Source of the DNA: Alphaproteobacteria bacterium UBA998
Lineage (GTDB): Bacteria > Pseudomonadota > Alphaproteobacteria > Rickettsiales > UBA998
DNA: 64,000 bases
Direction: 5' to 3'
Assembly: GCA_002291925.1 (NCBI GenBank)
Contig: DBAY01000024.1
Coordinates: 10,831 to 74,830, forward strand
Part shown: piece after piece, positions 32,448 to 40,490 of the stretch
Layout: the number at the start of each line of letters is the position of its first letter
Position numbering within the stretch: the first letter of the stretch is position 1
The notes under the pieces: generated by a model
What the model was told of the DNA's origin: nothing
Database searches by the model: none
Seen by the model: only the letters and a program-made list of their open reading frames with translations
Program-made: the position numbers and the translations under genes

Positions 32448-34958
32448 CTAATTCCTGACGTCGGTGTGAATATTGTAGCGCTTTACCCGGTCCCACAGCG
32501 GTTCGACGCAGTCATTAAGCTGGGGGTCCACGCATTTTTCCGTATGCCTGCCTACGTTCTTCAAACGGTCACGAATCCAGTTAGGCAAGGCGTCCTTGTA
32601 GAGATTGAAACTCTCTCCCATTCCCATATCCTGTGTGTTTCCGCAGGCATCAGGAAATTTTCCGTGGTTGTGGGCAACCACTCGAATGAACTGTTCTCCG
32701 GGTGCACCGTCGGGGCCTCCCGTAGAACCACCGCCCGATTGTCCCTCATTCCTGGCGCGATTGTTATCGGTTTCCGTAACATACGCCACGTATGGCAAAC
32801 GCCACACCGAATCATCGCCGGTGGTGCTTTCGCCGCGCTCGCTTCCGCTTTGCATGACTTCCGCGTCGAAGATCAGTACATCGCCCTGTTTTGCATTATC
32901 AAGGCCGGTTTCTATAGCCGGGCTTCCACTCCCAAAGTAAGGAAAACGGTTGCCGGGGTCGATGTCCATCACGTAACCGCGCCATGCTTTAGGCCATGGT
33001 ACGGTCATGTACCTGTCCATCCTTTTATCTGCCGGATTGGGCACTCTGAGCTGAGGTGCCGCCCCCGCCATATCAAGCACAAACTGCTCCGTGTCGTCCG
33101 GCTTGTTAACGATTTCGTTGCGCGGCAGGCAATAGAGCCCTTTGCGCATGGCGTTCACCTGATAGAGCTTGAGCTCCATCCAGTCCGTAATGGGGCTGGG
33201 ATTAGGAACACCCAGGCGCCCCAAACTGCCACCGAGCAGACAGCTCTGGCCCTCTCTGCCCGCGCCCATGATAGCCCAGCGCGATCCGGCACTCGAATTC
33301 AGCGGATCGTCTCCACTAGATAAGTCAAGACCACATTCCTGTCCCGTGTCCCAGCAGCGCATGTAGGGGCGGTGGTTCTTGAAATAGCTGTCGAATCGGT
33401 AACCGTGTGGCACGCCATGGGGGAAATTATTCTCGCCGGAAGGACTTGGTTGGGTATCACGCATCTTCAAGGCATTGACTGGAACTACCGGTTTTGCAAG
33501 AAATTCGCACGTCCGCCGGATGGACATCATGGGCTCGACCAGATTGTCGCACACTGGGCTGATGATGGGAGCGTTTGGTTTGTCCCATTCCGTAGAGCAG
33601 CAGTAGCCTCTCCCCGTACATCCCCACAGGTTCCAGCATCGAATGAATCTTCCGCACCACATTGACCTGGTGGCCACATTGAAAGCGATACGGGCGTAGA
33701 TCAGGCGCTCGAAACGGGCGCGCCGCCATTCCATCACATCGACGGGAATGATATTGTCTCTATACCCGCCCGAGCACCGCACGGAGTTGAGCCCATCGCC
33801 ATAGCCATAAGCTCTGGTCGCAGGTGAATACTGTGCCCGCTCGTTGAATTTATAGTCCCAACGTGGAGAAAAGGGGTGGCTGGGGTCGATGATTCTTTCA
33901 AGCTGCAGGTGATCAGCCGCCAGATCAGACAGTTCGGTGTGGCCAAACGAACCTACCGGCGGATCGATTGACTTGGTAATCCGGATGTTGTGACCATTAC
34001 TTCCAGAGCCGTAATTAGGCTCAGCCGGAGCTTCGCCATTTCTTAACAAGTAATTGGAATTGCTCAGAAGCTTGCGCCATGCCACCACGTAATACCAGTC
34101 AGCGGCATATTCCTGATCCACTCTGCTCACAGGAATCATGCGCAACGGCTGACAGGTTTGATTGCTGTAGGTCGGTACCGCGCTTTGAGGCTCATGGGCA
34201 ATATTGGTATAACGTGCATTTTGCTGAAGAATATACTGGTTCACACAGTTATCCATCTCCAGTCGCTGCCACTCCGGGCTATAGGGATCGCGGCCAACGC
34301 TGGTGGATTCCACCATTCTTTCACAGCTGGTGGCTGACGAGCCCTGCGTGGGCTGGTTCAAACGGGAATTATAGCGGAAAAGGTTATAGGTGCCGCGGTA
34401 CAAGGGCCCGATGTAGGGACTATAGGAACCTGCCTGCTTGCGTATCTCTATTAGCTTCTCTTCTGCTCCGGAGAATTCCGATTTAGATGGATTTTGGATA
34501 CTGATGTAGTACCATTCGTTCAATTCAAGTGGTGAATAAAGCGGTGTAGTTTTATGCCTGATAGGCATGTTGGGTTTGGATTGCGACCCGTAGACCTTGC
34601 TTGTTGTTGTCAGTTCGTCCTTCTGGTATTGTCTGTCCTCTGCGCCAAAACTGTTGTTGAAGTAGAAATTCCTGTTAAGCAGCATGTTGATTTCATAACG
34701 CACTGCCCGCATATCGGTTAGGCTTCCGAGTATTTTAGGATCAACGGCTTTGGCGATCTCATTGTTGTCCAAGACATAGGAGCCGTCATTAAAACCACCG
34801 CCTGAACCGGATGAACCAATCACGTTTCCTGTGCTGCCGCTGACAGCCCCGCCGCCGCCATCGCCACCTGGATCGGCTGCGAGAGAGAAAGAGAAAAGCG
34901 AAATGCATCCAAAGCTGGTGAGTAGGAACCAAGGAGCTTTCACTGACTTTCTGGGCAT
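32448..34958 (-). CDS. Large Cys/Trp-rich secreted protein of unknown function, divergent from virB8-virB9
   Basis: This 836-aa precursor has a signal peptide (WFLLTSFGCISLFSFSLAAD, end near residue 29), then a Gly/Ser-rich linker (GGDGGGGAVSGSTG). The mature protein has about 24 Cys, including a dense central cluster near residues 436-455 (WCGRFIRC, WGCTGRGYCC), which points to many disulfides. It is rich in Tyr, Trp, Arg and Asn. Base composition is lower in GC than most neighbours. Pairing with virB8-virB9 across one regulatory gap suggests a surface component or substrate of a type IV system. That is inference; no motif decides it. Confidence 0.7.
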   Translation of the reverse strand: MPRKSVKAPWFLLTSFGCISLFSFSLAADPGGDGGGGAVSGSTGNVIGSSGSGGGFNDGSYVLDNNEIAKAVDPKILGSLTDMRAVRYEINMLLNRNFYFNNSFGAEDRQYQKDELTTTSKVYGSQSKPNMPIRHKTTPLYSPLELNEWYYISIQNPSKSEFSGAEEKLIEIRKQAGSYSPYIGPLYRGTYNLFRYNSRLNQPTQGSSATSCERMVESTSVGRDPYSPEWQRLEMDNCVNQYILQQNARYTNIAHEPQSAVPTYSNQTCQPLRMIPVSRVDQEYAADWYYVVAWRKLLSNSNYLLRNGEAPAEPNYGSGSNGHNIRITKSIDPPVGSFGHTELSDLAADHLQLERIIDPSHPFSPRWDYKFNERAQYSPATRAYGYGDGLNSVRCSGGYRDNIIPVDVMEWRRARFERLIYARIAFNVATRSMWCGRFIRCWNLWGCTGRGYCCSTEWDKPNAPIISPVCDNLVEPMMSIRRTCEFLAKPVVPVNALKMRDTQPSPSGENNFPHGVPHGYRFDSYFKNHRPYMRCWDTGQECGLDLSSGDDPLNSSAGSRWAIMGAGREGQSCLLGGSLGRLGVPNPSPITDWMELKLYQVNAMRKGLYCLPRNEIVNKPDDTEQFVLDMAGAAPQLRVPNPADKRMDRYMTVPWPKAWRGYVMDIDPGNRFPYFGSGSPAIETGLDNAKQGDVLIFDAEVMQSGSERGESTTGDDSVWRLPYVAYVTETDNNRARNEGQSGGGSTGGPDGAPGEQFIRVVAHNHGKFPDACGNTQDMGMGESFNLYKDALPNWIRDRLKNVGRHTEKCVDPQLNDCVEPLWDRVKRYNIHTDVRN

Positions 34959-34990
34959 AGCATCCGCACTTGCAGTAAACGTTTGTCATT

Positions 34991-35029
34991 AAACTGTAAC
35001 ATTGGAACATTTCATTTTTGTTACAGTTT
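34991..35029. promoter_or_regulatory. Perfect 11-bp inverted repeat, likely operator between the 836-aa gene and virB8
   Basis: AAACTGTAACA (34991-35001) and TGTTACAGTTT (35019-35029) are exact reverse complements with a 17-nt spacer. They are centred in the 153-nt AT-rich gap between two divergent operons. Related half-sites recur nearby (TTGCAGT at about 34973 and 35047, TTACTGTAA at about 35059). The layout fits a dimeric repressor site acting on both directions; a hairpin is possible but less likely at this position. Confidence 0.6.
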
Positions 35030-35111
35030 TGTCGAAATTTTAAAACTTGCAGTCTAATTTACTGTAAAAATGAGACCGCTCACCGGACCATGGATACTAT
35101 TTATTATTGTT

Positions 35112-35846
35112 ATGAGCGTTGACGATCAGGACATTTCCGCAGCCCTCGAAGACGGCTCATACTTCCAGGCGGCGCGGCGCTGGTATTCGGACATCTACAT
35201 CTCCGTCATCTCCCAGCGCTATTTCTTCATCATCCTGACCACCCTTGCGGCCCTCACGGGCCTGCTCGCGCTCATCGGCATCCTGCGCCTCATGCCGCTG
35301 ACGCCGCGCGCGCCGTTCCTCTATGAGGCGGATGACGCATTCAACCAGATTCCCATCGTGCGCCCCATCAAGACCTACCGCACACAGGACATCAACGATG
35401 CGCTGCGACGGTTTTTCCTCAATGAATACGTCCAGCAGCGCGAGGGCTATAGCAGTGACTCCGTCACCCGGCGGATCAACTTCGTGCGCAACCACAGCGA
35501 CCGGAACACCTTCGCGCGCTACGGCGCCTACATGGATGTACGCAATCCGCGCAGCCCGGTGCAGGAACTGGGCATCTATTCCACCAAGCTGACGCGCATC
35601 GAAAGCTCACAGGTCACGCTTCAACCTATAACGAACCGGCAGAATTACTGGCTGGCCAGCATTCCGTTCAGCGTTACCATCAATGGCCAGCAGACCACGC
35701 GCACCACAAATTTCCGCGCGGACGTCACCTTCTTTTATAAAGATTTGATTGTCGAGCAGACAAGGGATATGGAGGAAGATAAGCCGTTTGACATTACGCC
35801 CATGCGTTTTATCGTGACGGATTATAAGGTCAGGCAGTTCAGGTAG
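35112..35846 (+). CDS. virB8: VirB8-family type IV secretion protein
   Basis: VirB8 is an inner-membrane assembly factor of VirB-type secretion systems. The 244-aa product has a short cytoplasmic N-terminus (SYFQAARRWYSDIYISVISQ), one membrane helix (FFIILTTLAALTGLLALIGI, about residues 37-56) and a periplasmic NTF2-like domain. That domain includes RRFFLNEYVQQREGY, FARYGAYMDVRNPRSPV and a strand VTFFYKDLIVEQTRDME. The ATG at 35112 gives the usual family N-terminus. An ATG at 35070 is in frame and adds 14 residues; neither has a good Shine-Dalgarno. No virB10, virB11, virB4 or virD4 lies in the window. Confidence 0.85.
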   Translation: MSVDDQDISAALEDGSYFQAARRWYSDIYISVISQRYFFIILTTLAALTGLLALIGILRLMPLTPRAPFLYEADDAFNQIPIVRPIKTYRTQDINDALRRFFLNEYVQQREGYSSDSVTRRINFVRNHSDRNTFARYGAYMDVRNPRSPVQELGIYSTKLTRIESSQVTLQPITNRQNYWLASIPFSVTINGQQTTRTTNFRADVTFFYKDLIVEQTRDMEEDKPFDITPMRFIVTDYKVRQFR

Positions 35847-35868
35847 CTGATTCAAGGATAGGGGCCGT

Positions 35869-36660
35869 ATGAACAAGGCGTTTTGGGCGATTACTGCATT
35901 GCTTTTCCTCCATGCCCTGCCCGCTTCCGCGCTGCAGGAGCCGCGCCCTCTCGCCACGGACCGCCGCATCCAGACCGTGCGCTACAGCGCCAACGAGATC
36001 TATGATTTCATCGGCCATTACGGCTACCAGTCCATCATCGAATTTGCCCCCGATGAAGAGATCTCCACCGTTTCGCTCGGCGATTCCATCGCCTGGCAGG
36101 TGAACCCGGTCGGCTCGCGGCTGTTCCTGAAGCCCGTGGAGCAGGATGCGCTGACCAACATGTCGGTCATCACCAACAAGCGCACCTACCATTTCGAACT
36201 GCATGCCGAGGAGACGGAAAACATCCGCGACAAGGACATGATCTTCCTGCTGCGCTTCATCTATCCGGATGATTACGCAGGTGATTATTCCAATTTCGTC
36301 AATGAAGATCCGCTGCCAGACCTTACCGATCCGGAGGTGCTGAAAACGCTCAACTTCAATTACTCCATCGTTGGCAACGATGTCGCAGCTCCTATCCGCA
36401 TCTTCGATGACGGAGAATTCACTTACATGGAATTCAAAGACGTCAATGGCGATATTCCGGCAATTTTCTGGGTGGATTCGGGCGGTGAGGAGAACCTCGT
36501 CAACTTCCGCAAGAACGGGAGTTATATTGTCATCGAGCGTGTGACGTCGCAATTCACTCTTCGCAGTGGCCCGGACGTGATGTGTGTCTTCAATGAAAGC
36601 CGGCCGCTACCGCCGCGTACTCCGCCGACGCCGGAGCGCGACTGGTGGGAATTCTTCTAA
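35869..36660 (+). CDS. virB9: VirB9-family type IV secretion protein
   Basis: VirB9 forms the outer part of the type IV core complex with VirB7 and VirB10. The 263-aa precursor has a signal peptide (AITALLFLHALPASA). The N-terminal domain has RIQTVRYSANEIYDF and SVITNKRTYHFELHA. The C-terminal beta-sandwich has APIRIFDDGEFTYMEF, IPAIFWVDSGGEENLVNFR and TLRSGPDVMCVFNE, the standard VirB9/TrbG pattern. The tail is Pro-rich. It follows virB8 by 22 nt and overlaps the convergent truA stop. A VirB7 lipoprotein is not visible nearby. Confidence 0.88.
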   Translation: MNKAFWAITALLFLHALPASALQEPRPLATDRRIQTVRYSANEIYDFIGHYGYQSIIEFAPDEEISTVSLGDSIAWQVNPVGSRLFLKPVEQDALTNMSVITNKRTYHFELHAEETENIRDKDMIFLLRFIYPDDYAGDYSNFVNEDPLPDLTDPEVLKTLNFNYSIVGNDVAAPIRIFDDGEFTYMEFKDVNGDIPAIFWVDSGGEENLVNFRKNGSYIVIERVTSQFTLRSGPDVMCVFNESRPLPPRTPPTPERDWWEFF

Positions 36661-37406
36661 GCCCCGTCCGGGTAATCCACGTTCAGGAAGCATAGCCCGC
36701 CGGCCGGGGCGGTGGGCCCTGCGGCGCTGCGTTGGCGCGCATCCAGCGCCCGCGTGACGTCATCCGGTGTGGCGCGGCCGCGGCCCACCTCCACCAGCGT
36801 GCCCGTCATGATGCGCACCTGATGGTGCAGGAAGGAGCGGGCGCAGGTGTAGAGCAGCACATGCTCTCCCTCGCGCGTGACCTTGAGCACCTCAAGCGTC
36901 TTTTCCGGCGATTTGGACTGGCAGTCGCGGTCGCGAAAACTGCTGAAATCATGGTGCCCCACTAGGCGGTCCGCCCCGGCCTGCATGGCCGCCACATCCA
37001 ACTCCATGGCCACATGCCAGTGCTGGCTGGCATCAAGCACGCCGCGCGCGCGTCGGTTGAGGATGGTGTAGCGGTAATGGCGGCGGATGGCGGAGAAGCG
37101 AGCGTGAAATTCCGGTGAAACCTCCTCGGCCTCTACCACAATCAACGGCTGGCCGATTAAGTGGAAATTGATAGCCTGCCTTACCGTGAACGGGCGGTGA
37201 TGGACGCTGAGATCGATATGCGCCACCTGGCCGCGCGCATGCACCCCGGCATCGGTGCGGCCCGCTGAATAGGCCAGCACGCGTTCTCCGCAAAATTGAT
37301 AGATGGCTTCCTCCAGCAATCCCTGCGCGGTCGGTAGCCCCTCCTGCGCCTGCCATCCGGCGAGATTGGTGCCGTCATATTCGATGGTCAATTTGTAGCG
37401 CGGCAT
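36657..37406 (-). CDS. truA: tRNA pseudouridine(38-40) synthase TruA
   Basis: TruA makes pseudouridine in the anticodon arm of many tRNAs. The 249-aa product starts PRYKLTIEYDGTNLAGWQ, has the catalytic Asp52 in AGRTDAGVHARGQ, and ends with FLHHQVRIMTGTLVEVGRG and AGGLCFLNVDY. The start at 37406 follows the fmt stop by one base (TGATATG). The longer upstream frame is antisense-like sequence inside fmt. def-fmt-truA form one operon. Confidence 0.95.
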   Translation of the reverse strand: MPRYKLTIEYDGTNLAGWQAQEGLPTAQGLLEEAIYQFCGERVLAYSAGRTDAGVHARGQVAHIDLSVHHRPFTVRQAINFHLIGQPLIVVEAEEVSPEFHARFSAIRRHYRYTILNRRARGVLDASQHWHVAMELDVAAMQAGADRLVGHHDFSSFRDRDCQSKSPEKTLEVLKVTREGEHVLLYTCARSFLHHQVRIMTGTLVEVGRGRATPDDVTRALDARQRSAAGPTAPAGGLCFLNVDYPDGA

Positions 37407-37407
37407 A

Positions 37408-38322
37408 TCAGCCCAGCCGCGTGCCAGCGGGAACCAGGTGGCCGCGCAGCGCCTCCGCGGCGGACATTGCCGCCTTGCCGGGGCGCTGTACGGTGAGCAG
37501 CCGCACGGCACTCTCTCCGCAGGCGATGGTCAGTGCGTCATCCAGCGCTACGCCCGCTGCGCCATTTCCTTCCGCGAGTTCAGCGGACAGCGCCTTCCAA
37601 CGCTCGCCAGCCAAATCAAAGGTTGCGCCGGGGAAGGGGCTGAGGCCGAGAATGTGCTGGCGCACCTCCGTCGCGGGCCGTGTCCAGTCAATTGCCGCTT
37701 CTTCCTTGCTGATCTTGGCGGCATAGGTCACGCCTTCCGTTGCCTGCTTCACGGGCCGTGCCTTGCCCGCTGCCACGGCCTCCAGCGCCTGCAACAGCAG
37801 GGGGGGCGAGGCAGTAGCAGCGTAGTCATGCAACGCACCCGCTGTCATGCCGTCGGGGATGGTGAAGGGCGCGCGCAGCAGCACATCGCCCGTATCCAGC
37901 CCATCATCCATCTGCATGATGCATAGCGCGGAATGTGTATCGCCTGCCATGATCGTGCGCTGCAGAGGCGCTGCACCGCGCCAGCGCGGCAAGTCGGAAG
38001 GATGAATATTGATGCAGCCATACGGGCAGGCCTCCAGAATCGGCCTCGGCAGTAGCAGCCCATACGCCGCCACAATCGCCGCATCGGCCCGGTGGGCACG
38101 GAAGGCTTTCTGCGTCTCGGCGGATTTCAGCGAGGTGGGCGTCAGCACCGGGATACCATGGCGCTCCGCCAGTTGATGCACGGGAGAGGGCGTCAGCTTC
38201 TGGCCGCGTCCGGCGGGGCGAGGCGGCTGGGTGTAGACGGCCACCACCTCATGCGGGCTGGCGATCAGCGCCTCGAGCGTCGGCACCGCGAAGGCGGGGG
38301 TTCCCATGAAAATGAGGCGCAT
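37408..38322 (-). CDS. fmt: Methionyl-tRNA formyltransferase Fmt
   Basis: Fmt formylates initiator Met-tRNA using 10-formyltetrahydrofolate. The 304-aa product begins MRLIFMGTPAFAVPTLEAL. It has the catalytic region INIHPSDLPRWRGAAPLQR (Asn and His) and MQMDDGLDTGDVLL with the catalytic Asp, and a C-terminal OB-like domain (from about residue 205). The ATG at 38322 is one base after the def stop. Neighbouring def removes the formyl group later, the usual pairing. Confidence 0.96.
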   Translation of the reverse strand: MRLIFMGTPAFAVPTLEALIASPHEVVAVYTQPPRPAGRGQKLTPSPVHQLAERHGIPVLTPTSLKSAETQKAFRAHRADAAIVAAYGLLLPRPILEACPYGCINIHPSDLPRWRGAAPLQRTIMAGDTHSALCIMQMDDGLDTGDVLLRAPFTIPDGMTAGALHDYAATASPPLLLQALEAVAAGKARPVKQATEGVTYAAKISKEEAAIDWTRPATEVRQHILGLSPFPGATFDLAGERWKALSAELAEGNGAAGVALDDALTIACGESAVRLLTVQRPGKAAMSAAEALRGHLVPAGTRLG

Positions 38323-38323
38323 T

Positions 38324-38881
38324 TCAGCCCAGATCAACCGGGTATTCCGGCAATTCCTGCATCTTGCGGGCCTTTTGCACCTTGCGCAGGATGACGTCGC
38401 GCTTCACGCGGGAAAGGTGGTCGACGAACACAACGCCGTTCATATGGTCAATCTCATGCTGGATGCAGGTGGCGAGCAATCCATCAGCCTCGATCACCTG
38501 CTCCTTGCCATGCTCATCGAGATAGCGCACGCGCACCGCTTCCGGGCGCTCCACTTCTGAATACTGGCCGGGGAAGGAAAGGCAGCCTTCCGTATAAAGG
38601 TTCAGGTCTTCCGTCTCGCCGATAATCTCCGGGTTGATCATGCGGATGGGCTTGCGCTCGGCGGGCTTGCCGTCCTCGCTCTCGCGCCATTCTGTATCCA
38701 CCACGATGATGCGCTTCAACACCCCCACCTGCACGGCGGAGAGGCCAATGCCGCGTGCGGCGTACATGGTGTCCAGCATGTCGTCCATCAGCTGGTGAAT
38801 GTCCGGCGTGATTTGCGTCACGGGTTGCGAGCGGGTTTTCAACCGGGCGTCCGGCGCGATGACAATGGGCAAAACGGTCAT
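38324..38881 (-). CDS. def: Peptide deformylase Def
   Basis: Def removes the N-formyl group from new proteins. The 185-aa metalloenzyme has all three motifs: GIGLSAVQVG (motif 1), EGCLSFPG with the metal-binding Cys (motif 2) and HEIDHMNG with the HExxH site (motif 3). The ATG at 38881 (MTVLPIVIAPD) is chosen because family members start with a similar short strand. The upstream in-frame ATG adds seven residues. The longer C-terminal helix is normal for type 1B enzymes. Confidence 0.95.
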   Translation of the reverse strand: MTVLPIVIAPDARLKTRSQPVTQITPDIHQLMDDMLDTMYAARGIGLSAVQVGVLKRIIVVDTEWRESEDGKPAERKPIRMINPEIIGETEDLNLYTEGCLSFPGQYSEVERPEAVRVRYLDEHGKEQVIEADGLLATCIQHEIDHMNGVVFVDHLSRVKRDVILRKVQKARKMQELPEYPVDLG

Positions 38882-38964
38882 AATCTTTAGATATAGTGGC
38901 AAATAACGGATTTGTCATGCCGGGTTATAGGATTGTTCAGCGAAACGCTTGCGATGGCTTTACC

Positions 38965-39027
38965 TGTCGCCCTGAACTTGTTTCAGGGCCTTTTACGCAT
39001 AGATGCTGAAACAAGTTCAGCATGACA
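38965..39027 (+). repeat. Palindromic repeat, family D (CCCTGAACTTGTTTCAGGG / GCTGAAACAAGTTCAGC)
   Basis: This 63-bp unit begins TGTCGCCCTGAAC and ends TTCAGCATGACA, with internal inverted segments. It is almost identical to 24362-24424, differing at a few positions. It lies in the gltX-def gap, just downstream of gltX. Confidence 0.85.
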
Positions 39028-39029
39028 TA

Positions 39030-40436
39030 TCAGGGGTGATGCACCACGTCACGCAGGCGCGCCAAGGACTCTTCCTTGCCGAGCAGCTCCATCACCTCGA
39101 ACATGCTGGGGGAGGCGGTGCTGCCAGTGATGGCGGCACGGATGGGGTTCATTAGCGCGCCCAGTTTCAGCCCTTGTGCTGCGGCGATGCCGTTGGCGGC
39201 CTCCATCAGCGCATCATGCCGCCAGTCGATGACTGATTCCAGCACAGGCAGGGCCTGGGTGAGAGTGGCGCGGGCCTGCTCGTTCAGCAAGGCGGCGGCT
39301 TTCTCGTTCAGCGTGACGGGGCGGGGGGCGAAGTAGAACAGCGCATTCTCCGCCAGCTCCACCAGCGTGCTGGCGCGCGGCTTCAGGCCCGGCATGGCGC
39401 GCAGGAGGAGTTTCTGTTCATCGGCGTTCAGGCCGCGGCCCAGCTTCGCTTCAACGAAAGGCTGCGTGAGGGCGGCAAGCGATGCCTCATCGCGCTCGCG
39501 GATGTAATGCCCGTTCAGATGGTTGAGTTTCGCCATGTCAAAGCGTGACGGCGCACGGCCGACGGCGGCGAGGTCGAACCACTGAATCGCCTGCTCGGTG
39601 GAGATGATTTCCTCATCCCCATGCGCCCACCCCAGGCGAAGGAGGTAATTGCGCATCGCTTCCGGGAGGTAGCCCATGTCGCGGTACGCCTCAGCCCCCA
39701 GCGCGCCATGGCGCTTGGAGAGCTTCGCGCCATCCGGGCCATGGATGAGCGGGATGTGGGCAAAATACGGCACGTCCCAGCCCATCGCGCGGTAGATGAG
39801 AATCTGGCGGAAAGCGTTGGTGAGGTGGTCGTCGCCGCGAATGATGTGGGTAACGCCCATGTCGTGATCATCCACCACCACGGCGAGCATGTAGGTCGGC
39901 GTGCCGTCGGAGCGCAGCAGCACCATGTCGTCCAGTTCGGCGCACGCCACCGTCACCTCGCCCTGCACTTGGTCTTGGATTACGATCTCCCCCTCGCGCG
40001 GCGCCTTGATGCGGATGACGTAGGGCGCGCCGGCGGGCGCATCGGAATCGGGGCGGTCGCGCCAGCGCCCGTCATAGCGAAACGGCTTGCCCTCAGCGGT
40101 GGCCTGCGCGCGCAGTGCGTCCAGTTCTTCCTGTGTCGCGTAGCAGCGATAGGCCGCGCCTTGCGCCAGCAGCGCCTCGGCCACTTCGCGGTGGCGTGCG
40201 GCGCGGGAGAACTGCATCACCGGCTCGCCGTCCCACCCCAGCCCCAGCCAGCGCAGCCCGTCAAAGATGGCGGCCACCGCTTCATCGGTGGAGCGGGCGC
40301 GGTCAGTATCCTCAATGCGCAGGTGAAATGTGCCGCCATGGTGCCGGGCAAACAGCCAGTTGAACAGTGCCGTGCGCGCCCCGCCAATATGCAGGAACCC
40401 GGTGGGCGAAGGGGCAAAACGCGTGACGACTGACAT
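39030..40436 (-). CDS. gltX: Glutamyl-tRNA synthetase
   Basis: GltX charges tRNA-Glu. The 468-aa class I synthetase has the HIGH-type motif PSPTGFLHIGGARTALFNW at residues about 9-27, the LRIEDTDRARS signature, the KMSKS-type motif KLSKRHGA near residue 240 and a helical anticodon-binding domain at the end. The start MSVVTRFAPSPTG is canonical. It is divergent from comEC with a 54-nt gap. Whether it also charges tRNA-Gln cannot be decided here. Confidence 0.96.
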   Translation of the reverse strand: MSVVTRFAPSPTGFLHIGGARTALFNWLFARHHGGTFHLRIEDTDRARSTDEAVAAIFDGLRWLGLGWDGEPVMQFSRAARHREVAEALLAQGAAYRCYATQEELDALRAQATAEGKPFRYDGRWRDRPDSDAPAGAPYVIRIKAPREGEIVIQDQVQGEVTVACAELDDMVLLRSDGTPTYMLAVVVDDHDMGVTHIIRGDDHLTNAFRQILIYRAMGWDVPYFAHIPLIHGPDGAKLSKRHGALGAEAYRDMGYLPEAMRNYLLRLGWAHGDEEIISTEQAIQWFDLAAVGRAPSRFDMAKLNHLNGHYIRERDEASLAALTQPFVEAKLGRGLNADEQKLLLRAMPGLKPRASTLVELAENALFYFAPRPVTLNEKAAALLNEQARATLTQALPVLESVIDWRHDALMEAANGIAAAQGLKLGALMNPIRAAITGSTASPSMFEVMELLGKEESLARLRDVVHHP

Positions 40437-40490
40437 GGGCAGCTCGGTATGTTAGGGAAAGTCCGTGTCTTATAAGGGACAGGAGTAAAA

